This document shows, piece after piece, positions 7,077 through 13,402 of a stretch of DNA of 20,287 bases. Within the stretch, counting starts at the first letter, position 1. Each line of letters starts with the position of its first letter. Below the pieces are notes generated by a model, which saw only the letters and a program-made list of their open reading frames with translations, was not told the origin of the DNA and did not search any database. A program made the position numbers and the translations under genes. The stretch is from Methanosarcinales archaeon (lineage in GTDB: Archaea; Halobacteriota; Syntropharchaeia; Alkanophagales; Methanospirareceae), in the NCBI GenBank assembly GCA_030665925.1, contig DAOUYX010000004.1, positions 1 through 20,287 on the forward strand, read 5' to 3'.

Positions 7077-7727
7077 TTATGATTTTGATCGCTCGTTCAG
7101 TCCATTAAGCACACTCTCGCACTTTTTGCGCATTATCCTCGCCGCTTCTTCTATTATCGTATCCTCTGGCAAAGCGCCATCACTCTCAACAGTAAAAAGT
7201 AAAGCATCTTTATGCTCTTCGTCTGGCATATCTTTGTAGCTGCAGGCAGTAACGGGCTGCCATTTCGCATGCTCTTTACCTCTGCCCAACTTTGCTATCG
7301 CTTCGAGCGCTATCTTTTGCCGCGCAATTGATTTCATGCCACCAACTTCTCTCTCCGCTGAAATCAGCTTCACAATCGGTATATTCTCAAATGCCGCCTC
7401 CACTTTGGGATCGGACGAGATGAGTTCCTTAGAATAAACCGTTGTATACCCCCCCCTTCCGGGGCTTATCGCCTTCAATGTCAGCGAAATCCGATCATCC
7501 GCACCATAATCACCGAGGTCAGTTTTCAATGGTATCAGAGCTAAACGCATCGCTAACTGCTCATCGTACAACAACGAGGTATTCTCGTGGATCTTCACTT
7601 CGTCAATTGCAAGCTTCGGCACTTCCGCAATCATTGCTCTTCTCAGCGCATTTGCAAAACGCAGTTTCACGCCCGAAAGCATGAATTGCACCTCGTTTTC
7701 CCCGCGTTCCAGTATTTTTACGTCCAT
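7077..7727 (-). CDS. rpoD: DNA-directed RNA polymerase subunit D (Rpo3), form without Fe-S domain
   Basis: Subunit D is the archaeal counterpart of eukaryotic RPB3 and bacterial alpha; with L it nucleates polymerase assembly. The 216 residues open with the typical alpha-motif region (ANALRRAMIAEVPKLAIDEV) and end with the second half of the dimer domain (LLFTVESDGALP). Many methanogen homologues are longer and carry a ferredoxin-like insertion with one or two CxxCxxC clusters; here that domain is absent and only two cysteines remain. A run of eight G (minus strand, 7449-7456) encodes part of an unusual SPGRGGY loop. It follows rps11 by 6 bp in the classic S13-S4-S11-D order. Confidence 0.95.
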   Translation of the reverse strand: MDVKILERGENEVQFMLSGVKLRFANALRRAMIAEVPKLAIDEVKIHENTSLLYDEQLAMRLALIPLKTDLGDYGADDRISLTLKAISPGRGGYTTVYSKELISSDPKVEAAFENIPIVKLISAEREVGGMKSIARQKIALEAIAKLGRGKEHAKWQPVTACSYKDMPDEEHKDALLFTVESDGALPEDTIIEEAARIMRKKCESVLNGLNERSKS

Positions 7728-7733
7728 AAACTT

Positions 7734-8123
7734 TTAAACTCTTCTTCCCCTCTTACCACCGGGACGCTTTGTGCCGTCATGCGGTATTGGCGTCACGTCC
7801 TCTATCTTCCCTATTCGCAGCCCTGCGCGAGCAAAAGCTCTTATCGCAGCCTGCGCGCCGGGAGCCGTACTTCGCGATTTACGCCCCGCCGCCGCCTTTA
7901 CTTTCACTCGTATCCCCGTTATTTCCCGCTCCTTAAGTTTATCCGCAAGTTGGTTTGCCATCTGCATCGCGGTATACGGGGAACTCTCATCGCGGTCCGC
8001 TTTTGCTACCATTCCGCCGGAAGCGTGTGCGATCGTTTCCGCACCCGTTATATCCGTAATCGTGATAATGGTGTTGTTAAACGAGGAAAATATATGCGCT
8101 ATTGCCCATCTCTCATCTATCAT
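7734..8123 (-). CDS. rps11: 30S ribosomal protein S11
   Basis: S11 (uS11) lies on the small-subunit platform near the 3' end of 16S rRNA. The 129-residue protein contains the family hallmarks: WAIAHIFSSFNNTIITITDI, SGGMVAKADRDESSPYTAMQ, and the basic tail TPIPHDGTKRPGGKRGRRV. Length is normal. It starts 2 bp after the rps4 stop and ends 6 bp before rpoD, so all are one transcript. Confidence 0.97.
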   Translation of the reverse strand: MIDERWAIAHIFSSFNNTIITITDITGAETIAHASGGMVAKADRDESSPYTAMQMANQLADKLKEREITGIRVKVKAAAGRKSRSTAPGAQAAIRAFARAGLRIGKIEDVTPIPHDGTKRPGGKRGRRV

Positions 8124-8125
8124 TT

Positions 8126-8677
8126 CTATTCACTCACCGCCTCCGCTTCTCCTTTATCCTCGACTACGGTGATGGGTGCTTGCCCATAGTATCCGATTTT
8201 CCTTTCCTCCTCCACGTCCACAATATAAGAAGGAATGGTAACCCGTCTACCGTCAACCGCAATATGACCGTGAACGATGAGCTGCCGGGCGTGTTTTAAC
8301 GAATTGGACAGCCCTTTTTTATGTACCCTCGTCTGTAGCCTCCTTTCCAGAATGTCCTCCACGTTCAACGCCAGAACATCTTCTAATCCCGAACTCGCAC
8401 CTTCACCTACCTTCAATATACCCCGTCTTCTCAAGGCTGCCAGGATGGCTTCTTTCTTCTGTAACGTATGCTCTGCAGGCTCCATCCCCGCCATTTCCGC
8501 TAACATCGCCCTTATTTCCCTTCGATATTTCTTTGTGACGCTTGCCGCTTTCCATATCTCTCTCTTGTTCTTCAGCCCGTACGTCTCTACTAACTCTCTT
8601 TCCTCCTTTATCCTCGTCGTCTCCCAGGGCCTTCTTGGCTTTTCATATCTCTTCTTGCTTTTCTTCGGATGTCCCAT
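8126..8677 (-). CDS. rps4: 30S ribosomal protein S4
   Basis: Archaeal S4 (uS4), a primary 16S rRNA binder. The 183-residue protein starts MGHPKKSKKRYEKPRRPWET, typical of archaeal/eukaryotic S4/S9, and has the S4 RNA-binding domain at about residues 103-165 (RRLQTRVHKKG, then ARQLIVHGHIAVDGRRVTIP). The acidic tail (GEAEAVSE) is a common archaeal extension. It begins 1 bp after the rps13 stop. Confidence 0.97.
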   Translation of the reverse strand: MGHPKKSKKRYEKPRRPWETTRIKEERELVETYGLKNKREIWKAASVTKKYRREIRAMLAEMAGMEPAEHTLQKKEAILAALRRRGILKVGEGASSGLEDVLALNVEDILERRLQTRVHKKGLSNSLKHARQLIVHGHIAVDGRRVTIPSYIVDVEEERKIGYYGQAPITVVEDKGEAEAVSE

Positions 8678-8678
8678 T

Positions 8679-9203
8679 TTATCTACCTCGCTCCCTCGCT
8701 CCAGCCTTTGCCGCGGCTGCTAATTGCTTCTTTCTTATTACGCCCACTACCAATCCTTTCCGTCCCGTGGATTTGGTTCTTTGACCCCGCGCTTTCAGTC
8801 CCCGTTCATGCCTTATGCCCCGATAAGACCGTATCTTACGCAACAGATTTATGTCATCTCGTAACTGCAACACCTGATCAGACCCCATGATATGCTTGTC
8901 CTCGCCACTAAGTAAGTCCTTCCTCCTGTTCAGCATCCAATACGGCAATCGCTTCTCCACAGTATTAATAGTGCCCTTTAACTGCTCTATTTCATCATCC
9001 GTGAGATTACCCATCTTCATTCCCGGGTCTATACCCGTGGAAATAACAATTACCTTCGCTACTCTTCTGCCTACCCCTTTTATCCCGCATAGCGAATACA
9101 CTACGCCTCTTTTACCATCTAAGTCAGTATCCAGTATCCTGACAATATGCTTGAATTCCTCTTTTTCTTCTTCTCTCTTCTTCGCTTTCGCTTCTTCACT
9201 CAT
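8679..9203 (-). CDS. rps13: 30S ribosomal protein S13
   Basis: Archaeal S13 (uS13), located in the subunit head at the A-to-B bridge. The 174 residues contain RGVVYSLCGIKGVGRRVAKV and the C-terminal RSYRGIRHERGLKARGQRTK signature, plus an extra acidic/lysine-rich N-terminus of about 17 residues. Between its start and the tRNA-Ser gene lies an A/T-rich repeat with a 10-bp hairpin, so no Shine-Dalgarno sequence is visible; translation may be leaderless or depend on a short A-rich leader. Confidence 0.97.
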   Translation of the reverse strand: MSEEAKAKKREEEKEEFKHIVRILDTDLDGKRGVVYSLCGIKGVGRRVAKVIVISTGIDPGMKMGNLTDDEIEQLKGTINTVEKRLPYWMLNRRKDLLSGEDKHIMGSDQVLQLRDDINLLRKIRSYRGIRHERGLKARGQRTKSTGRKGLVVGVIRKKQLAAAAKAGARERGR

Positions 9204-9210
9204 TTTTTAT

Positions 9211-9261
9211 GTTTTTCTTTTAGCACAGGTTTTCTTTTTTTCTAAAAAGAAAAAGTGTTGT
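9211..9261. repeat. A/T-rich hairpin repeat, copy 1 (inside the ribosomal block)
   Basis: Bases 9211-9239 are identical over 29 bp to 15670-15698, and 9244-9261 are identical over 18 bp to 15738-15755. A perfect 10-bp stem is formed by 9230-9239 and 9244-9253 around a 4-base loop. On the minus strand it reads as two T5 runs immediately after the tRNA-Ser 3' end, so it may serve as a tRNA terminator. Copy 2 at 15670 carries a further hairpin in place of the loop. Confidence 0.85.
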
Positions 9262-9263
9262 TT

Positions 9264-9362
9264 CGCCGAGGAAGGGATTTGAACCCTTGAGTTCCTTTCG
9301 GAACACAGGCTATCCAGTCTCACGAGTTCCAGGCCTGCGCCTTACCGCTCAGCCACCTCGGC
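9264..9362 (-). tRNA. tRNA-Ser (GGA) with a 15-nt intron
   Basis: The minus strand folds as a class II tRNA: 7-bp acceptor GCCGAGG/CCTCGGC, D arm GCTGAGCGGTAAGGC, anticodon stem CAGGC/GCCTG, variable arm TTCC-GAAA-GGAA, T arm AAGGG-TTCAAAT-CCCTT, and discriminator G. The long variable arm and G73 point to serine; after removal of the intron the loop reads CTGGAAA, anticodon GGA (UCC/UCU codons). CCA is not encoded. The first 21 bases also encode the last six residues and the stop codon of cbf5. It lies between cbf5 and rps13 on the same strand, so it is probably cut from a longer transcript or has its own promoter inside cbf5. Confidence 0.92.
9312..9326 (-). other. tRNA-Ser intron with bulge-helix-bulge
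   Basis: The loop between anticodon stem halves is 22 nt rather than 7. Removing CTCGTGAGACTGGAT (canonical position 37/38) leaves a normal loop. The flanks form a standard BHB: exon CUGG (32-35) pairs with intronic CUGG through two G-C and two G-U pairs, with 3-nt bulges AAC and AUA cut after their second base; the intron tip is UC-GUGA-GA, a GNRA-type tetraloop. It should be removed by the archaeal tRNA splicing endonuclease. Confidence 0.85.
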
Positions 9363-10361
9363 TTGCTTTGCTTTGCTCTTCCAACCCTTCGGATATGTCC
9401 CGGACTTCATAAGTACTTTCTTTGTTTCTACACATATACCTTTTTCCGCTCTGTACATATCTTCCGAGTTCAGCGTTGCTTCGCCTCGACCCACTGCCTC
9501 CCCTTTCACTGTATATAATACCACAGAATCTCCTATATTTATTCCTTCTTCGATTCTTGAGATACCCGGCGCGGCGAGGTCTGCGCCGTGGCATATCGCA
9601 TCAACCGCGCTATCCTTTATGATTATACATGGCAGATGCCCAACCGCGTATTCCATTGGCATGATGAGTTCCCGTAGAAGGCTCTCGTCTCCTTCTTCAA
9701 AAAAAACATAAGCATCCTTCAAGTCGTGCAATCTCGTGAGAGTATCCTCAGTGAATGGGAATGATTTCGTCCTTCGCAACTGCGACATGTGCGCACCCAC
9801 CCCTAATGCGAGCCCGATGTGATGGCAAAGCATTCTTATGTACGTTCCCGCCTCGCAACCCACTTGCATCAACACATCCTTGCCCTCCACTTCTTTTATC
9901 TCGATATAATGCACGGCTCTCGTCCTTATCTGCCTCTTGACCGCGGACTTCAGCGGCGGTCTTTGATATATCTCGCCCACGAATTCCCCACATACATCCC
10001 TCAGTTTATCCTCATTAACCTCCCTGTGCAGTCTCATCACGCACACGTACTCCTTATCGCCAACGAACGTATCCGCTAACTTCGTTGCCGCTCCAAGCAA
10101 AACGGGCAGCACTCCCGTGACCTTCGGGTCAAGCGTGCCCGTATGCGCCGCCTTAGTTATCTCCAATATATCTTTTACCCATGCAACAACCTCATGGGAT
10201 GTGGGACCTGCAGGCTTATCTATATTTACCACTCCTCGCTCGATATGCTCTCTTATCGAGCGGGCTTCTGGTGCACAGCCGTATTGTGGATCAGTAGAAG
10301 TAAATGTTTTTTCCAATTTGCATCTTTCTAACGGCTTTTCGGGTTTAATCATCCATGACAT
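9342..10361 (-). CDS. cbf5: tRNA/rRNA pseudouridine synthase Cbf5 (TruB family, H/ACA RNP catalytic subunit)
   Basis: Cbf5 is the pseudouridine synthase of archaeal H/ACA guide RNPs and can also modify tRNA U55. The 339 residues contain VNIDKPAGPTSHEVVAWVKD and the catalytic motif HTGTLDPKVTGVL with D78, then YIRMLCHHIGLALGVGAHMS, and a C-terminal PUA domain (about 253-330). It starts 3 bp after the cofH stop. The last six residues (AEVAER) and stop are encoded by the tRNA-Ser 5' half. Placement before rps13 is a known euryarchaeal theme that ties RNA modification to ribosome synthesis. Confidence 0.96.
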   Translation of the reverse strand: MSWMIKPEKPLERCKLEKTFTSTDPQYGCAPEARSIREHIERGVVNIDKPAGPTSHEVVAWVKDILEITKAAHTGTLDPKVTGVLPVLLGAATKLADTFVGDKEYVCVMRLHREVNEDKLRDVCGEFVGEIYQRPPLKSAVKRQIRTRAVHYIEIKEVEGKDVLMQVGCEAGTYIRMLCHHIGLALGVGAHMSQLRRTKSFPFTEDTLTRLHDLKDAYVFFEEGDESLLRELIMPMEYAVGHLPCIIIKDSAVDAICHGADLAAPGISRIEEGINIGDSVVLYTVKGEAVGRGEATLNSEDMYRAEKGICVETKKVLMKSGTYPKGWKSKAKQAEVAER

Positions 10362-10364
10362 AAA

Positions 10365-11426
10365 TCAATTTATTTCGTATAAAGTGGTTCTTCTCTTAGG
10401 TGTTCTTCCCGCATCCTTTATGACCCGCTCGAAATCCTCCGGACTCATATACTCGCCAGCCAGTGAACCCGATAACCGTGAGATGCTCTCTTCCATTAAA
10501 GTCCCACCCATGTCGTTTACACCAAAATAAAGCATCCTCTGTGCATCCCGCACACCCAACTTCACCCATGATACCTGAAGATTAGTGCAGTAGGGATGAA
10601 GAATAACACGGGCGAGCGCATGAAGGATGGCATCTTCTAAAAAAGAAAGATTCCTATTCACCATCCGCCCCAATTCATTGTTCTTTCGCATGAACTTCAG
10701 CGGTACAAACTCGGTAAACCCGCCCGTATCCTTCTGGATCTCCTGTATCTTGAATATATGATCTATTCGATTCTCCAAAGATTCTATATGCCCGTACATA
10801 ATTGTCGCCGTTGACGGGATCCCCAGCCGATGCGCAGTCTTTATTATCTCCACCCATTTATCCGTTTTTAGCTTCTTCGGGCAGATTATTCCTCTTATAG
10901 AATCGTCGAGTATCTCCGCCGCCGTGCCCGGAATAGAACCCAGCCCTGCTTTTTTTAACGCTTTCAGCACCTCCTCTTCGCTCATATCAGAATTCCTCGC
11001 TGCATGATATATTTCCATCGGCGAATAGGCGTGTATGTGCACGTCGAAATGCGATTTTATGGTTTCAATTATCTCACAATAGTTATCCACCACGAGGTTG
11101 GGATGCAAGCCACCTTGAACACATATCTCTGTTGCCTCGTTATTCACCGCTTCCTCAACCTTACTCAAAACCGCATCCATGCTCAGCATGTATCCCTTCT
11201 CCTTCTCCTCACGGAACGCACAAAACTTACACGTACCCACGCAGATATTTGTGAAGTTTATGTTCCTGTTCACCAGATAAGTAACGACATCACCGTTCTT
11301 CTCCTTTCGTAACTCATCTGCAATGCGGAACAAATAAAATGGTTTATGTGCTAAAAATAGCGCATCCTCTCTCTCTACTTTACCCGCTCTTATCTTCTCG
11401 TATAGCTCGTCAAAATCCTCTTTCAT
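10365..11426 (-). CDS. cofH: FO synthase subunit 2 CofH (radical SAM)
   Basis: CofH joins tyrosine-derived hydroxybenzyl to 5-amino-6-ribitylaminouracil; with CofG it makes FO, the chromophore of F420. The radical SAM cluster motif CVGTCKFC (CxxxCxxC) is intact, followed by VQGGLHP, HAYSPMEI, GLGSIPGTAAEILDD and ATIMYGHIES, which mark CofH rather than the menaquinone enzyme MqnE. I use ATG 11426; an in-frame TTG at 11441 would add five residues and no Shine-Dalgarno sequence decides between them. CofG is not in the window. It lies 14-28 bp after mmp2 and 3 bp before cbf5. Confidence 0.93.
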   Translation of the reverse strand: MKEDFDELYEKIRAGKVEREDALFLAHKPFYLFRIADELRKEKNGDVVTYLVNRNINFTNICVGTCKFCAFREEKEKGYMLSMDAVLSKVEEAVNNEATEICVQGGLHPNLVVDNYCEIIETIKSHFDVHIHAYSPMEIYHAARNSDMSEEEVLKALKKAGLGSIPGTAAEILDDSIRGIICPKKLKTDKWVEIIKTAHRLGIPSTATIMYGHIESLENRIDHIFKIQEIQKDTGGFTEFVPLKFMRKNNELGRMVNRNLSFLEDAILHALARVILHPYCTNLQVSWVKLGVRDAQRMLYFGVNDMGGTLMEESISRLSGSLAGEYMSPEDFERVIKDAGRTPKRRTTLYEIN

Positions 11427-11454
11427 GGGTTCGCTCGCCAATAATAAAATTTGC

Positions 11455-12474
11455 TTATCCTTTCTCCGTGCCCACTATTCCCGTTATTATCTCTTTATTA
11501 AAGTCAAATATCGTTGCTGTCTCATTACCATCGGTTATTCTCAATTTCTTGCTCGCATCCACCTCACCAATGATAGAAGCTACGATACCAGCGTCTTCGA
11601 ATATCTTTATGCAGTCAGCTCCTTTATCCTCGTTCTCGACCGTAAGCACAAAACCAATTCCCGGGTACATCTTTAACCAGTGCTCAAAAGGTATCTTTCC
11701 CGCATCCGGTCTTGGGATCTTAGCCAGATCTACAAGTGCTCCCACTCCCGAGCATTCGAGTAACATTCCAAGCGTGCCCAACGTGCCGGGATTGCTTATG
11801 TCCTTACCCGCAGTTGCCAACTTTCGCTCCCCTATCTTCACCATGGTCTCCAATTGCTCTTTTATCTCTGTAGGAGACTTTCGTGTCGTGGTGTCCCATC
11901 CCAGATTGTAGCTTGGAGATATTCTACCATCGAGGTCAATCGCAACCAAAACCTTGTCGCCCGGTTTCGCACCGCTTGAAAATATAACGCTGTCCTTTTT
12001 CACCGTCCCCACTATGCCAACGTCAATCGCGTCATAAACAGTGTCTGGATGTAGATGCCCCCCGACCATCGGTACGCCGAACTTCTTCACACCGTCTTTC
12101 ATTCCTCGCCCCAGTTCCATACAGATGTCTTTCTTCTGGGTCGACGTTAAATTCACCATAGCTAACGGAGTGCCGCCCATCGCCGCTATGTCGTTCACAT
12201 TTACAAGCACGACACAATAGCCCGCCCACCACGGGTCTGCGTTCAACAATTTACCCCAGATACCGTCCACAGCAAGCAAAATGAGATTGTCATCGTCAAC
12301 TCTGAGCACCGCGGCATCCTCTCCGAATCCTATTATCGTTCGACTCCCTACTTTATCCGAGTCCCCCAGCCTTTTTACAAGATCGTTTATAGCTCTCTTA
12401 CGCGTCACGCCTTCGAAATTCCTCATTGCCACTGCCAGCGATTCCAGATCTGAGTTTTCTTTTGAGTTACTCAT
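11455..12474 (-). CDS. Methanogenesis marker protein 2 (AIR synthase-related)
   Basis: The 339 residues show the PurM/AIR-synthase fold: GFGEDAAVLRVDDDNLILLAVDG at the N-terminal ATP-binding half, VNVNDIAAMGGTPLAMVNL, VGGHLHPDTVYDAIDVGIVG and a C-terminal IGEV segment. N-terminal RNFEGVTRKRAINDLV matches my recollection of the TIGR marker-2 family, which is nearly confined to methanogens and their methane/alkane-oxidising relatives. Members are predicted to use ATP in an unknown biosynthetic step. It is 1 bp downstream of the HAD-type gene and upstream of cofH, so coexpression with a coenzyme pathway is likely. Confidence 0.85.
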   Translation of the reverse strand: MSNSKENSDLESLAVAMRNFEGVTRKRAINDLVKRLGDSDKVGSRTIIGFGEDAAVLRVDDDNLILLAVDGIWGKLLNADPWWAGYCVVLVNVNDIAAMGGTPLAMVNLTSTQKKDICMELGRGMKDGVKKFGVPMVGGHLHPDTVYDAIDVGIVGTVKKDSVIFSSGAKPGDKVLVAIDLDGRISPSYNLGWDTTTRKSPTEIKEQLETMVKIGERKLATAGKDISNPGTLGTLGMLLECSGVGALVDLAKIPRPDAGKIPFEHWLKMYPGIGFVLTVENEDKGADCIKIFEDAGIVASIIGEVDASKKLRITDGNETATIFDFNKEIITGIVGTEKG

Positions 12475-12475
12475 T

Positions 12476-13282
12476 TTAGCCCTGCATCTCCTCTACTATT
12501 TCTCTTATCCCCCCTATATCATTTATCCTAAAATCTGCAACATCAAAAACCTCTTTCGGTCTATCTGCTGCCTCTTGCAATGATAATACCGCAATATCAG
12601 CCTCTCGCATCGCGAGATAATCATTCCTATCGTCACCCACCATTATTACTTTATGCTCATCCTTCAGCTTTCTCACCAAATCCCTCTTGTCCTCCGGCTT
12701 CATCATCCCAAAAATATTCCCCGGCAGCACGTCGGGTAAATATATCGCCATTTCTTCTCGCTCTATTCTGTCACCCGATGCAATAAAAGTCAGGACGCCC
12801 AATTCACGTAAATCTTTAAACAGTTTGAGCGTTCCGGGAAAAAGATTTATACCACCTGCAATTACATATCTGATCGTCTCTTTTACCATATCCACGATTA
12901 ATCCTATTCCCAGTACCGGAAGAATGTCACAGCACCTCAACAGAGACACCGCCTCATGAACATCTCCCAGGTTGATACTCTCATCTTTTAAAATTACGTC
13001 TCGCACTTCCTCATCGCTTACTCCTTCTCTCTTATATATAACTTTAGTTTCTATTTTTTCCTCCTTTATTAAGTCCGCCAAAAGTTTTGAGGGTTCTTCT
13101 ATCTCCATCGTTTCTTCGTATCGGGTCTTCAGTATAACCATCGCACCGCGTTCCAGCCGGTCCGTGCACGTTATTCCCGAGACCCTGCTGCGCTTTGTCA
13201 CCCCCCGCCTCATGTCTTTTATGATCCTGAAGGGTGCGTATATAACGCCGGCGCCGTCAAATACGATCGCTAAGCTTAACAT
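12476..13282 (-). CDS. HAD-superfamily protein related to P-type ATPase phosphatase domains
   Basis: Start chosen at ATG 13282: it has a strong AAGGGGG Shine-Dalgarno, and the protein then begins MLSLAIVFDGAGV as expected for HAD motif I; the frame is open a further 43 codons upstream but those run through the promoter and to the mcm start. The 268 residues have motif I with D9, motif II TFIASGD (S169), motif III around KPEDK (195-199) and motif IV VGDDRNDYLA (D217, D218, D221). The second Asp of motif I, usually the general acid, is A11. A homologous gene next to mmp2 in other methanogens fits a shared pathway, from memory. Substrate unknown. Confidence 0.82.
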   Translation of the reverse strand: MLSLAIVFDGAGVIYAPFRIIKDMRRGVTKRSRVSGITCTDRLERGAMVILKTRYEETMEIEEPSKLLADLIKEEKIETKVIYKREGVSDEEVRDVILKDESINLGDVHEAVSLLRCCDILPVLGIGLIVDMVKETIRYVIAGGINLFPGTLKLFKDLRELGVLTFIASGDRIEREEMAIYLPDVLPGNIFGMMKPEDKRDLVRKLKDEHKVIMVGDDRNDYLAMREADIAVLSLQEAADRPKEVFDVADFRINDIGGIREIVEEMQG

Positions 13283-13363
13283 TCCCCCTTTTCTCCCTCC
13301 GTCCTTCTTATCCACGATTTTGAAAGTACCGTTTAGATAGATAAAAATGCAAATGCTAATGGT

Positions 13364-13374
13364 AATATAAATAC
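13364..13374 (+). promoter_or_regulatory. TATA box of mcm, divergent from the HAD-mmp2-cofH block
   Basis: AATATAAATAC lies 30-40 bp before the mcm ATGs. With normal spacing the transcript begins near 13394 and includes a GAGGT Shine-Dalgarno at 13395-13399. The same 120-bp gap must hold the promoter of the minus-strand block; CATTTTTATC (minus strand, about 13340-13350) and TATTTATATTACC (about 13363-13375) are candidates. Confidence 0.55.
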
Positions 13375-13402
13375 AATGAAGTAGCAGGAATCCCGAGGTA
13401 AA

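Noticed and set aside
9264..9362. tRNA pseudogene, because the anticodon stem seems unpaired when read without an intron
   Set aside because: Removing 15 nt at 37/38 restores a full anticodon stem and all other arms are intact.
10365..11441. MqnE/MqnC-type menaquinone enzyme
   Set aside because: HAYSPMEI, GLGSIPGTAAEILDD and the F420-gene context fit CofH better, and no other futalosine gene is present.
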